Source: Aedes albopictus
Lineage: Eukaryota; Arthropoda; Insecta; Diptera; Culicidae
Assembly (NCBI RefSeq): GCF_035046485.1
Contig: NC_085137.1
Span: forward strand, 498,438,536-498,502,535
Direction of reading: 5' to 3'
DNA length: 64,000 bases
Below, piece by piece: positions 1 through 12,424 of this stretch (its first letter is position 1; each line of letters starts with the position of its first letter). The notes under the pieces were generated by a model. That model saw nothing but the letters and a program-made list of their open reading frames with translations. It was not told where the DNA came from and ran no database searches. A program made the position numbers and the translations under genes.

Positions 1-780
1 TAATAGTTTGCCTCCGGATATCGATTCCCCAAGTATACATTTCCCCACTCATCTGATTCTAATCGCAAACACTTCAATCCTGAACACGCACTATTTCGTT
101 CGAATCGTTCGAATCCATTGGAGCAGGCAGCACTCGCATCTTCAGTTCGGACAGCTGGGCGTCATGCTAAATCAGACTAATGAACCACATCATTATGTCC
201 GGACCCGTCTAAACGCCCCCACTCTCCCAGGAAATAAATGCCATTGGCAGGGAAATGGCGTCCACGACAGACGAAGGACAAATCTGTTGGAACGCACTCC
301 TTGGTATCGTTTTCCCCATAGAGGAACTTGGTTGGAACGTCGGGTAGTTAATGATGAGGTGGGCGAATGCAAACAGCCCACTTTCAGTCGGATGGGCCTC
401 CAGCTCTAGCTAGGAGGCTTCAAGACGACGGGAACGGGTCAAATGGTATGTAAATATGTGTGTGAACACCAGTCAGCGGATTGTGGTGGAAGTTGCTAAC
501 ATTGAATGTCAGCCACATGTGACTGTCACGTGCTTAATGAGAGGGCTTCACACGAGATTATCGACTGCGTTCGATTTTGCTGGGATATTAAAGCCAAATA
601 TTGAGGCGATGGAAACGTAAGGGTGCAACTTATTTTTCGAAAGTTGTTGAATGTAATAATTCATGTGCCAAAATATATTCCTAATTTGAGTGAATATTAC
701 TGAGATTTTGAGAAGTCTCTAATAAGCGGTTAATAAATTGCCAATCAAAACAAAATCTTCCAAGGATTGCTTTAGATTCT
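1..780. other. Unassigned non-repetitive segment
   Basis: This stretch is visibly richer in G and C than the minisatellite block that follows and lacks the GGAATTCC-type words. It stays open from position 8 to 409 on the + strand, but from a TTG and without any domain I recognise. A splice-donor-like GGTATGTAAAT occurs near 444, so it could hold the end of an exon running in from the left. I cannot assign a product. Confidence 0.3.
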
Positions 781-3700
781 CCACCAAAGTTAGCTTAAGA
801 AGTTTTTCCAGAGATTTTGTTTAGAAAATCCTCCAGTGATTTTTTCGAGAAATTTTCCCAGGATCTTTTCAAAGAAATTTTGTAGGGATACCTTTGCAAA
901 TTTCTCCGGAGTTCCCTTCAAAAATTCCTCTTCAGATTCCTCGAGAAATTCTGCCATGTATTTCTACCAAACCTGCTCTATGGACAATTTTAAAACCCTC
1001 CAGGTATTCTTTTCAGAAAACTTAAGTCCTGCATAAATTCTTTAGGATTTTTTATCCAGATAACATTGGACTAACTGCTTAAAAATGCTCGAGATTTTGT
1101 TTCAGAAAATCTTTCAAAGTTTTCATCACAAATTTCTTCAGAGGTTCCTCCTGAAAATTTTCTGGAGATTCCTCCAGAAACTTATCCAGCAATTCCATTT
1201 GAAACCTTCTATGGATATTTCATCAGAAATTTATCCCCGGTTTCTTTCAGAAATCCCTGCACCAATTTCTTCAAAAATTGGGAACGTAGAAATTCTTTAG
1301 AAATTTGTTACAATTTCATTAAAATATCTTCCAGTGACTCGAAAAGAATTTGCTCCAGGGATCCTTTCAGAAATTATAAAACGAACTTCTTCAGAAACTA
1401 CTCCAGAAATTCCTCCATAAAATCTTTCATGGTTTTTTTTAGATATTTTTCCAAGGATATTCCTCTCACAAAGGAATCCACTTCAGAAACTCATCCTCAA
1501 CAAAGTATTCCTTTCAATAAATCTACCGCAGAGTCATGTATAAATTCTTTACGATTTTTCAAAATTTCCGTCACAAATTCCTTCAATGGGCATTTCCTCA
1601 GAAATTCATCCAAAGTTGCTTTCACAAATCCCTCCAGCGATTCCTTCAAAAATTAGAATTTCAGAAATTCAGCAATTCTGCATTTTTTTTTTCATTCCCC
1701 AAAAATTTTTACTTGGAACTCCTTAAGAAATTCCTCTACGAATTCTTTCAGAAAATATTCCACGGATTTCTTCAGAAACTGCTTTACGAATTCCTCCATA
1801 AAATCTTTAATGGATTTTTCTGCAATTTTTTCAAGGATATTCCTCTGAGAATTTCTTCGGAAATTTATCCAAGGATTTCTTTAAAAAGCCTTTTCAAGGA
1901 ATCCACTTCAGAAACTCCCCGAGAAGTTTGTTCAGGATATCTTCGAAGGATTTTTTTCTTCAGAAAATCCCTTCGAAAGATTCCTTCAGAAATTACTCCA
2001 GATAATAATTCTCTTTAGGATTTCTCCTCAAAACTCTGGAAGAATCCATTGGAAAATCTTCTGTGGATTTTTGCAGAAATTAATCCATGGATAGATTTGG
2101 ACAATCCTGCTTGGATTCCTTCAGAAATTTCTGCATACCGGTTTTCAGGAAGCTTTCCAAGAAACTCTTTAAATTATCTTCAAGGATTACAGTAGAAAAT
2201 ATTACAAGGAGTCTAAAGGAATTTGCGCCTGAGAATCCTTCAGAAAATCTTTGAGGGACGCAGTCAGAATAATTCTCCAGGGGTTCCATAATAAGTTCGC
2301 CTAGAAAGTTCCTTCAGGAATTTTCGAGGTTTTTTTTAGATCTAGCATGCATTGTCTCAACAGAAATTCTAACAAAGATTCTTTCGAAAAAAAAAATCAA
2401 AGGATTCGTGTAGTAAACCTTCCATACATTTCTTCCTTGTATTCCTTTTGAAAATCCTTCAGGGATTCTCTTTAAATTTCTCTAGTGTTTTCTTAACATA
2501 ATCCTGCAGTTGTTGTTTCTTTAGAAAATCGTCTAGGGATTCATTCAACGATTTTTTTTTTAATTCTTCCAGAGGTCTTGTAGAAATAGTTTTTTTTTAA
2601 TCAATTAATAATTCCAGAAAATCTCACCAGAAATTTCTACCTGCATTCCGTTGGAAAAACTTCTATGAATATTTCCACTGAAAGTCATCTATGATTTTTT
2701 TCAGAAATGCCTTAAGCGAATCATTTTAAAATTTAAAATTCAGCAATCCTTCTGAAGCTTCTTTCATTCCTGAAAAATTTCTAACAGGGACTCTCAGAGA
2801 AACTCCTCCAGGCATTTTTTCGGATTTTTTTAAGGATTTATTCATAAACTTTGTACTCAAGAAATCCTTCCATAAAATCTTCCATGGATTTTTTTTCAGA
2901 TAATCTTCGAATGATATTCATCTGAGACTTTCTTCAGGTATATCTCCAAAGAAATAGTCTTTCAATAGTTGCTTTGAAATGGAATCCGTTTTAGAAACTC
3001 CAACAGGATTTTTTCCAGAAAATCTTCAAGGGATTTATTTTAGATAATTCACCAGGGATCCCTTAGGAAATGGAAATTCCACCATTTATTTCTGGAAGAA
3101 CTCATTGGTGATTTTTCCATGGTTTTATGAAGAAGTTAATCCTCCAAGTATTCTTTATGACATCAATACAGGATGGTTTAAGGAAACTTTCCATAGAATT
3201 CTCCAGAATCTAATCGCCAAGGATTTCATCAGAAACTGTTCCAAGGAATTCCCTCCTGATCCAGAGTCAGGCCTGTTCTTCAGAAATACTTTCAGAAAAT
3301 CTTCTACGGAATATTTAAGATATTTTTAGTAGCTTCTGAAATTCTTCCAGAGATCTCTCACTGGTTCTTGTATAAATTCCTTAAAAGATTCTTCAAGAAA
3401 ACCGCCCAGGGATTCCATTGGATAATCATCCAGGGATTCAACAAGAAATTATTCTACTTATAATTTCTCCAACGATTCCACTAGAAAATCTTTATAAAAA
3501 ACCTTTTAAGAAATTCATCTATAGTTTGTTTCAAAAGTTCCTCCAGCGATACCCTCAAAAATTATAAAAAATATTAATTCATAAATCCTTCAAAAATTTC
3601 TGCCAGAGAATCCAAAAAAAAATCTTCTAGGGATTATTTCAGGAAACATTTCGCGGACTTCTTCGGAAACCAATCCAGCAATTCCTTCATAGAATCTTCC

Positions 3701-6215
3701 ATGATTTTTTCAATTCTTCCAAGGATATTCCCTTGAGATATTCTTCAGAAATTTCTCCAAGGAATCCCTTAAAAAAGGGATTTACTTCAGAAACTTTTTC
3801 TTCTTAAAATTCTCCAGCGATTCGCTAAGAAATTATTCTGAAGATTCCTTCAGACATTTCTAGAAGAATTCATTGGAAAATCTTTCATGGATTTCAATAG
3901 AAATCAATCCATGGATACACTTAGATAATCCTCCATGTATTTCTCAAGACATTCCGAAAAAGTGGTTTCATTAAGTTCTACTGGGATTTCCTCAGAAACT
4001 AGTTTCAAAAATATTCCAAGGAATCCAAAGCAATTTCCTGCAAGGATTTTTTTCAGAAAATCTTTGAAATCAGAAATCGCAATCGAAAATTTCAGACATT
4101 TCCTAGGGGCTCCTTCTGAAACTTTTGGGGCTTTCTTAAAAAAAAAATGTATGGAAGGCAATATAATAGTCCTACAAAAATTTCTTCTTATGTTCTTACA
4201 GAGTTTCCTTCGAAAACTTATCTACAGGATCCTCCTGATATTTTTCCAATGATTGTTTGGAAATCCTTAGAAAATTATCTCAATAATTCCTCTATGGATT
4301 CCTTAAGAAAATTCTCTTGGGATTTAAACAGAAATCCTTCTAGGGATTGTTTAAAAAATCTTCCAGGATTTTCTTCAGACATGCCTCCAGCTATTCCAGT
4401 AGGAAATATTCTAGGGATTCTTGAAAAAAATTTTCATAGATTCCTTCTGAAGTTCTTCCAGAGATCCTCCACAGGTTTTTGTAGAAATTCCTTTGAAGTT
4501 TTCTCGAGAAATTTATCCAGGTATTCCGCTGTAGAATCATCCAGGAGTTCATCGAGATATTCCTCCAGTGATACTTTCAGAAATTTTTCAGTAGATTTCC
4601 TCAGAAATTCCTGAAGAATTCCACCAGAAATTTCTTCAAGAATAACCATATAAAACCTTCTAAACTTTCTTAAAATCTTTCAGAAATGTCTTCCATTCCC
4701 TCAAAATTTCTAGCAGGGCTTCTTGAAGAAATTCCTCCAGGAATTCTCTCCGGAAGTATTCTATTAACTTCTTAAAAAACTGCTTCTGGAATTCCTCCAT
4801 GGAATCTTTTATCTATTTTCAAAAAATATTTCAAGGATATTCCTCCGAGAATTTCTTAAGAAATTTCTCAAAGGGTTCCTTCGAATGCCTTTCAATGGTT
4901 CCTTTGAAATGAAATCCGCTTCAAAAACTTTTCGAGGGATTTCTCCAGAAAATCTCCAAGAGATTATTTTTAAAAATCTATCAAGGGTTCATCTAAAATA
5001 ATTTTCCGGGAATTCCCTAACAAATTATTGTGGAGATTCTTCCTGAAATTTCTGGATGAAGTCATTGCCAAAAAAAATCCATTGATGCACTTAGACAAAC
5101 CTCCAAGGTTGCCTTTAGAGATTTATACAGAACGGTTTTCAAGAAGTTTTTCAGGAAAGTATTCAGAAAGTAGTCTCCAAGCAATCTCCAAGGAATTTGC
5201 TCCTGGGATTCTTGCAGAAAATCTTTTACAGAGACAATCGGAAACATTCTCCTGGAATTCCAAAGGAAATTTTCGAGGTTTTTTTAAAAATTGCATTGAT
5301 TCTCTCAATATTCGTACATTAATTTCTTCGGAAATTCCTACAGAGCTTCCTTCGGAAATTTATCTAGAGATTGCGTCAGAAATTTTCACAAGGATTCCTT
5401 TAGAAAGCCCTTGCATAGATTTCCTCAGTAAGTCCTCCTTGGATTCCCTTAGAAAAACCTTCAGGAATTAATAAAGAAATCTCACAAGAGATTCTTTTGA
5501 ATATCTTCCAGGATTTTCTCCACAAATTCCTACAGTTATTCCTGCTGAAAATTCTTTTTATAAATCTTTGGGAGATTTCCTCTAAAATTCTTCCAGAAAT
5601 CTTCCACAAAAATTTCTTTGAGAAATTCCTCCAGGGATTTTATTGGATAATTATCAAGGGATTCATCAAGAAAGTCCTTTCAGGAAATCAACTGTGGATT
5701 CGTTCAGAAATTCCTCAAAAAAAAAAACGTCAAAATATTTCTCCAAAAAACTGTTAGGAAATCCATGGATTTCTTCTGAAATTGCTTCATGATTATTTTT
5801 TTTCATAAATTCCTGTCGTTTAGAATTGCTCTTGAGATTCCTCCAGAGATTTCTTGAGATTGCTTCCACACAATTATTTCCGAAATTCCTCTGGGGATTT
5901 TTTAACAAATTCTTCTATGGTTTCTTTTAGAAATACCTCAAAAAAATTCTCAAGAAATTCCTTAAAACAATAATGCAGAAATTACTCTAAAAACATTTCA
6001 AGAAAATCCATGGATTGCTTTTGAAATGGTTTCATGGATATTCTCAAAAAATCCCTCATGAATTGCCTATGAAATTTCTCCATGATTTTTTTGTCTCCTT
6101 CCTTTGCAATTTACTCTAGAGATTCATCTCAGGATTTCTCCAAGGTCATTCCTAGAATTTTTTTTTCAGAAATTCCACTATGAATTCTTTCCAGAATTCC
6201 TCCGCAGGTTCTTCC
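780..6215. repeat. Decayed GGAATTCC-type minisatellite block
   Basis: For more than 5 kb the + strand reads as diverged copies of short segments such as GAAATTCCTCCAG, GGATTCCTTCAG and AAATCTTCCA, repeating roughly every 20-30 bases without an exact period. The words are the same GGATTC/GAATCC/AATTCC words that make up the homogeneous 23-bp array at 34.9 kb, so this is probably an old, point-mutated relative of such an array. Short open frames (for example 1,536-2,018 and 4,147-4,614) come from the low stop-codon content of the repeat words and code for Phe/Lys/Ser/Ile-rich strings with no domain. Confidence 0.75.
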
Positions 6216-6655
6216 GCCGAGCTTTCATTAAGTCATTTTTTCATTGTTGTTTGTTTCTACTTCCCATACTGGCATTTTAAATGCAGAAATAATGTTTAAT
6301 CGTATTTATCTTATTGATAAAAATGTATATCTATTTTTTTTTTTCAATTTGGCCAATACCACGACTTTCATCAATATGACGCTGATGATCGATAATCGGA
6401 TCATCGAAAGATTTTATATTCAGCTTTTAATTCATGCCAAAAGATTCGAAATGTCTTCACTACCACGCCAGATATTTTAATTTTTGTAAATTATCTATTT
6501 TTTAACAGGATGTGTAGCTATAACTCAAAATTTGTCCACTTAATTTATTTAGAGAATGATTCTGAAATGTGATGATGCGTTCTTAATTTTCATTTCATTT
6601 AGTGAACTAGTGTAATTCTTTTAGAAACTTTTCCTTTGGTTTTGTTTCCAACCAA
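6216..6655. other. AT-rich interval, nothing recognised
   Basis: Ordinary AT-rich sequence without minisatellite words, inverted termini or a credible ORF. A short patch of the decayed GGAATTCC-type repeat resumes from about 6,655 to 6,840. Confidence 0.4.
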
Positions 6656-6841
6656 AATTGTTCCATGGATTCCATTAGAAATTTCTCCAGTGATTCTTTC
6701 AAAAAAAAAAAAACTTCCACTGATTTCTTCAGAAATATTTTCGGCAATTGCTTCATGAAATCTAGCTAGGAAATTTTCAGTATCTTTTCCAGTGATTCCT
6801 CCATAAATTCCCCCTTGATTTTTTAAAGAAACTCCTTCAGG

Positions 6842-7057
6842 GACAATGCTGGGGGTGACGGGTTCTATTCCCGGTCGGTCCAGGAACTTTTCGTAAAGGA
6901 AATTTCCTTGACTTCCTTGGGCATAGAAGAATCTCTTCGTGCCTATTACACGATATACACGTCCAACATTATCATTAGCAGAGGAAACTTTCAGTTAACA
7001 AAAGCTGAAAAGAGGCTTTGCCCCAGTGGGGACTTAACTCCAAGAAGAAAAAGAAGA
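6842..7057 (+). mobile_element. Feilai-type SINE, 5'-truncated
   Basis: The segment aligns by eye with the better preserved SINE at 54.5-54.8 kb. Shared blocks are the polymerase III B-box region (GGGTTCTATTCCCGG, against GGGTTCGATTCCCGG), the CGTAAAGGAAATTTCCTTGA block, GGGCATAGA, TTCGTGCC, ACACGATATACAC and the final CCAAGAAGAA stretch. The A box is missing, so the copy starts inside the tRNA-like head. Feilai is a known tRNA-derived SINE family of Aedes; the assignment rests on recall of that family. Confidence 0.75.
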
Positions 7058-7810
7058 TACCCTTTAGAAAGTCTTCCATGGACTCTTTCACAAAATTAAT
7101 CCTTCAAGAATGTGTCCAGGATTCATTCCATTCGCTTTGACGAGAAAACAAATACACTAATTATTCTTGATATTAATCTGATCAAAGGAGAAGAAAAACA
7201 ACTTCAACAGACTGTAACGTAGCGTTACAGAAAAACAAAATCTGACGTATGATTGCAATAATGGAATATACTGACTAAACCACATGAAGGCAACAGAAAT
7301 AAAAAAAAACAGGAAGAAATCAACTTCGTAAGCATACACCCGGTCAATAAAAACCACAATTCTCAACCGCATGCAACCCTTGTTGTTATTGATAACCTGA
7401 GTTTGATTTGTGTTTCACCATAGAACTCATACCGGGACAAGTCTCCACCTGGATTAAAAAAAAAATAGCTTCGTAAACCTCGTGCCCAAACGGAGTCCAA
7501 CTTATCGCTTCGGTTTTGTTTGCTCCATCTTCCTAACGACCTCCACCTGGTCGGGTACCTACTTCTAGCTAAACGGAACCCGGGGGCAAGCTTCGTTGGC
7601 AAATTGTTGATTGTGAGATTGTGAAATATTATGCGCTGTCCGCCGCTCTTGATGGGTGGCTTTCTTTCTGCGCTCACCTTTTGGATCGTGGAATGAAATG
7701 AATGCTTGCCCTTTTCGAGCACATTGCGGAAGCGATGGAGTACTTCTCGCCTGCACCCGAACGAAGGAGAATGTCAATACAATATTTAAATACGGAAAAA
7801 GATATATATT
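7058..7810. other. Unassigned interval with a short perfect dyad
   Basis: No recognisable gene. At 7,212-7,230 lies a perfect 19-bp dyad, CTGTAACG-TAG-CGTTACAG. From about 7,460 to 7,760 the sequence is less AT-rich, and a 119-codon minus-strand frame (7,363-7,722) stays open from a GTG. It is Arg/Ser-rich and I recognise no family. It might be a retroelement relic but no motif proves this. Confidence 0.3.
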
Positions 7811-7966
7811 ATGCAATTCAGTATCATAATTTATGTTTTATGCAACTCATTTTGGTATAATAATGGTCAATTTTTACGAACTGGTCCATTATGCAACTGA
7901 AATGAGTTGCATAATTAAGAATAGTTGTATAATGTTCATAATCGTTACATAAGTAACTATTTGTTG
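7810..7966. repeat. ATGCAACTCA-rich dispersed repeat, copy 1
   Basis: This copy shares its whole layout with 49,094-49,405: TATGCAATTCAGT, TCATAATTT, ATGCAACTCATTT, ACGAACTGGT, CATTATGCAACTGAAATGA, then TAGTTGTATAATGTTCATAAT and GTTACATAAGTAACTAT. Two separated copies with unrelated flanks indicate a dispersed element. No clear terminal repeat or target duplication is visible. Confidence 0.55.
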
Positions 7967-8329
7967 GAGCAATCGGAAGAAAACTTAAGATAAGCGATGT
8001 TAAAATGTCTTTTCCGAAGCTGATCAGAATAGTTGAACCAATCAAACAGGAATCAGCAAATTGTGTCTGGGAATATTTTATATTTCTCAGTGTAAATTTT
8101 TGAAATGGCGACAGCCTTTTCTATACGGTCAACTTAGCAGGGAAGGAATATTAGCGTTACATTTTTTATTACTAAAGGACAACCACGGATTTATGGGACG
8201 TTTGTTAAAGGCATTACGAGAGCCTCTACCATTGGCGTATCTAGGATTTTTCCTAGGGGGTGCCAGTTTCAGTGGCTTCCAGGTTGTTTTGGTTTTTTGA
8301 TTTTTTGGACTTTTATTATCTATGCTATT

Positions 8330-9010
8330 CGGTATTCCTTTGCAAATTTCTTCGAAAACTCTTTCGGAAATGCATTTATAAATCACTTCTATAATTTCAA
8401 TGAAAATGCTTAAGAAAATTTCTTCTAGATTTCTTCAGTAATTATGTGAGGAATTCCTGCAGCAGATGATTTCGGAATACCTTCGAGAATTCCGATGTTA
8501 CTTTTATTGAAAATTCATTCGGCAATTCCATCAGTAATTCCTTTGGAAATTTTGGAAACTGCGATTATTACTTCTTCGGTAATTCTTTTGGAAATTGATT
8601 CGTCAAATTTCTTAGAGATTTCCTTCGGGAATTTATTTAAAAAATCTTTGGTGGTTCTTTAAAAATTCTATCATAGTGATTCTACGGCAATTACTTTTGG
8701 AATTCTTTCTAAATTTTCTTCAGAAATTCCTTTGATGATTTCGGAAAATTCTTTGACAATTTCTTCGATTTTTTTGCGAATGTTTGTGGAAATTCTTATA
8801 GAATATATTTCGGCAATTTATTATGAGATTGGATTTGGCAATTTTTTTTTAAAGCCTTGATATTTTCTTCAGCAACTCTTCTGGTAATTCTGATATGAAA
8901 TTATTTGGCAAACACATTGAAAGTTCTAAGGTAGTTTTGATGGAAATTTTTCAGGCAATTTCTTAGGAAATTTGTCAGGAAGTTTTTCGTGAATTTCATA
9001 GGATTTCCTT
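8330..9010. repeat. Decayed minisatellite inside the hAT element, left block
   Basis: Diverged runs of words such as GGAAATTC, TTCGGCAATT and GAAATTCCTTTG read in the orientation opposite to the right-hand block. There is no exact period. The block lies wholly between the hAT termini. Confidence 0.65.
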
Positions 9011-9264
9011 TGAGCAAGCCCAGTTGACAATTTCTGCATTTCTGGTTCAGCAAGTTTCGGAAGTAATAAATATGTATACAATTAAATCATAAAAATACAA
9101 AAGTAATCACGATAAAATTGTCGGAGAAATTGGCAAAATAACTAAAAAGAAATTGCTGAAATAATTTCAGGGGAATAGCGATTGAAATTATAGAAAAAAA
9201 AAATGCTGATTTAATTCCAATGATATTACCGCAGATATAAAAAAAAACCTTTTCCTTCGGCATC

Positions 9265-9350
9265 CCTTAAAGATATGGCCATACTGAGGTCTAGCGAATA
9301 CGGAGTCGTGGGTTAGAATCCCAAAAGAACGAGATTTTTTTTCACAACTT
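9265..9350 (+). repeat. Possible tRNA-derived SINE relic (B-box-like)
   Basis: GGGTTAGAATCCC at 9,309-9,321 resembles a polymerase III B box and T-arm, preceded by an A-box-like CTGAGGTCTAGCG. No tRNA cloverleaf can be built with confidence and no SINE body follows. Confidence 0.25.
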
Positions 9351-9399
9351 CATCTCTTAATTTGTCAATTAAGTGCCTTCTAATTAATAACAAGTTTTT

Positions 9400-11220
9400 T
9401 CCGTACATTCCTATAGGATTTCACTAGAGATTTCTCTAGTAATACCTCCTAGGATTTCTCTGGAAATTCCTGGGGACTCCTTCAGCTGGAATTCCTTGAA
9501 GAAGGCCAAGATGAGCTCCAGGAGTAATACCATGATTAATTTCTAGAGTAATCCATGTATAAAAACTCTGGAGGAATTCCTGGATGAGTCTTTAGAAAAA
9601 TCCGTAGAAGAATCAAAGGCATTTCTGGAAGTATCCTAGGAAAATTGCCAGCAGAAATCGCTTATAGAATCCCAAGAGGAATTTCTGGATAAAAGTCAAG
9701 AGAAGTTCCTGAAGGAAACCAATGAGAAATATTTGAAGAAATCCCAGGAAAAAAAAACCCTTTAGGATGTCTAGGAGGAAACACCGAAGGTACTTCTGCA
9801 AGGCTCCAAGGAAGATTGCCTTGAATTTTTGAAAAATTTCGGAACGCATTAAGTAGAATTTCTGGAGGAGTCCTAGGAGGAATTGCTGAAAGAACCACAG
9901 CAGGAATAGCTTGAGAAATTCAGCTGAAATTTCTGTAGGAAGGTCAAGATAAATTCCTGGAGAAATCCCACGAGAAATCTATGAAAGAATCCTTCGATAA
10001 AATATCTTGGATAAAAATTCCTGAAGGAATCACCGGAGATATTCTTAGAGGGATTCTGGGATGTATCATGGTAGAAATCTCAGCTGAAATCCTTGGAGGA
10101 ATTGTTGGAGGACGCTTTACAATAATTTCTAGAGAAACCCCATCAGTAATGCCTGGGGGAATCCAAAGAAAAATCCTTGGAATACCTAGAGAAGTCCCTG
10201 CAAGAACCGGTAGAGGTATTCTGGAAGAATCTACAGAGAAGGCCCTGAAGAAATCGCAGAAGGAATCTCTGAAGAAATCTCAGGTAGATTTCCCGGAAGA
10301 ATTCCAGCCATAATGCTAGGATAAATTGGTATGGGAATCACTAGAAGATTTTTTGAATGTACCATAGTAAGAATTTCTAAAGGAATTGCTGGAAGAACCG
10401 CAGGAAGAGTTGTTTGAGGTTATCTCGGAGGAAGACCAAAAGGAGTTTCTGCAAGAATTCCATGAGAAATTTCTGGAGGATCTTTGGATAAAATCTCTGG
10501 AGGAATTCCTGGATGAGTCCTTGGAGAACAACCAAAGGAATTTCTGCAAGAGTTTCAGGAAGATGTCCTGAAAAGATCTCAGCAAAAAATCTAGGAGAAA
10601 TCTCTAGAAGTATCCGTAGCATAATTTCAGAAGTACTACAGTTAGAATTTCTGGAGGATGAGTAGCTGGAAGAACCGCAGGAATTGATTGAGGAATCCCA
10701 GCTGTAATATCGGGAGGAATTCCTAGAATTCCGGGAGGTATCATAGAATTAATTTCTAGAGAAATCCTAGAATCAGGAATGCCAGGGGTATCCTAAGAGA
10801 AGTTCCTCTAATAAATGCCTAGAGGAATACCTACAGATCTGCTAGAAAGAATCGGTAGAAGTATACTGGAGGAATCCCTGATGGAATCGCAGGAGGAATC
10901 TCCGGAAGATTTCCCGCAAGTATTACAGTATGTATGTATGTATGCCAAGAGAAATCCCTAGAAGTATTTCTGAAAGAGTCCTAATGGAAATTGCTTGAAG
11001 AATTCCAGCTGAAAATCATGGAGGAATCCCCTGTGGAATTATTGGAAGAACCTCTGGAGGAAGTCCTGGATAAATCCCTGAAGAAATCTCTGGGAAAATC
11101 ACCGAAGGGATCTTCAGAAAAATCCCAGGGAGATTTTCCGGAAGAATTTCCCAAGTAGAATTCCTGAAGATACCACAGTGAGAATTTTTGGAGGAGTTCT
11201 AAGGTATATCCCTTTCGGGA
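9400..11220. repeat. Decayed minisatellite inside the hAT element, right block
   Basis: Repeating words GGAGGAATTCC, TGGAGGAATCC, GAAGAATC and AGAAATTCC at loose spacing, reverse complementary in sense to the left block. A (GTAT)4 tract at 10,928-10,944 interrupts it. Open frames on both strands here (for example 9,981-10,313) are repeat-derived. Confidence 0.7.
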
Positions 11221-11640
11221 CGGAGTACAAAAAAGTGAAATTTCCATACAAATTGCTCAACTTTGGCTGTCTAGAACTCTAAGATCTCCCAAAAAAGCAA
11301 CGATTATTTTTCCTTCTTCGAAAGTAATTCCGGGAGTGGTAAGTTTTGTTCAAATGTGCCATTAATGAATAAAGGAATTATTGTGTGAAGTTTTAAATTT
11401 TAGGTGACTGTCAAGGAAAAATTCTAGGGGGTGCCAAATTTGTTCTAGGGGGTGCCAGGCACCCCTGGAACCCCCCCTAGCTACGCCAATGGCCTCTACT
11501 CACTTTGAAGCATGTCCTAGTTGAGATTTGAGATATGATGGGAGTATCTTCACAGATACTATGAATATACTTTACCATCTTCTGCCCCTAAAGCATACAG
11601 ACTTTTATGATGATTTTTAATATTGGATCATTTTAAAGTA

Positions 11641-12410
11641 GGGGATTTTTTTAACTATCGTACAAATTGATACCAAGATTCTCAGAACTCAATGAAATTT
11701 TATTCACAGGTAGGGTTCATATATATATGAGCTAAAAAAAATTGAAAAAAATCTGGGTCGCCTAATTTTCCGGAAAACTCCAGTGGAAAACCAACATTTT
11801 CCACAGACACCACCTACTTTGAAAAAGCATCGTAGACACAATGTTTTATATGAAATCATAAGCAAATGATCTCAGCGATTGAAAAAAAAAATGAAAATTA
11901 TTTTCCACAAAATTTTCCACTGTTGAGGAAAATCGGTTGGAAAAGTCGGAAAAACTATTTTCGCACTCCGGGACAATTCCAAAAAAATATATTTTTGGAA
12001 GGGAATTACATAAGCTATATTCTGTAAAATTTTCAGAATATGGTTTTTCTCCGTTCCTGAGTTATGACCAATTTTGTGTGAATTTTCCAGATGTGCTATA
12101 TGAGCCGTTTTTTTTTTTTTTGAAAAATCATAACTTAAGAACGAAGCATTGTAGACACAATGATTTTTTTTTTTGTGAAATCGGAAGCAAATTTTCTCAG
12201 CAATCTAAAAAAATACAAAATGAAAATTGTTTTCCACAAACTGTTAAGAAAAATCGGTTGGAAAAGTTCGAAAAACTATTTTCGAAGTCCGGAAAAATTC
12301 AAAAAAAAAATTGGGAGGGAGTTACATAAGCTATATTCTGTAAAACTTTCAAGGTGTGGTTTTTCTCCGTTCCTGAGTTATGACTAGTTTTGTGGAAATG
12401 GTCCAAATGT
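11641..12410 (+). mobile_element. Left part of a GGGGATTTTTT foldback element
   Basis: The segment starts right after a TA with GGGGATTTTTTTAACT and continues with TCTCAGAAC, GGGTCGCCTAATTTTCCGG, GAAAACTCCAGTGGAAAA and CTCCGTTCCTGAGTTATGAC. The same sequence forms the arms of the full palindromic element at 42,141-43,142. In this copy the CATAACTTAAGAACGAAGCAT-type module and the neighbouring TTTTCCACTGTTGAGGAAAA module occur twice in direct order. The right arm is absent: the sequence runs into minisatellite at about 12,420. Confidence 0.6.
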
Positions 12411-12424
12411 TGCTTGATATTCGA

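Larger units (their letters stand above)
8222..11499. mobile_element. Non-autonomous hAT-type element with minisatellite interior
   Basis: Inverted termini start CATTGGCGTATCTAGG at 8,230 and end ...CTAGCTACGCCAATG at 11,491. They are flanked by an exact 8-bp duplication, GCCTCTAC (8,222-8,229 and 11,492-11,499). Eight-bp duplications and CA(N)TGGCGTA-type termini are typical of the hAT superfamily. Both ends carry a subterminal CTAGGGGGTGCCA, once on the left and twice on the right. No transposase ORF is present. The 3.26-kb interior is largely decayed GGAATTCC-type minisatellite in two orientations (about 8,330-9,010 and 9,400-11,220), separated by unique AT-rich DNA. The element is therefore a passenger moved by a hAT transposase from elsewhere. 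Confidence 0.8.

Noticed and set aside
1536..4614. ORFs of 100-160 codons in the 0.8-6.2 kb block
   Set aside because: Low-complexity Phe/Lys/Ser/Ile strings made of the minisatellite words; antisense frames look equally open.
7363..7722. 119-codon minus-strand ORF
   Set aside because: It opens only from a GTG, I recognise no domain, and no promoter or splice signal supports it. Noted in the interval entry only.
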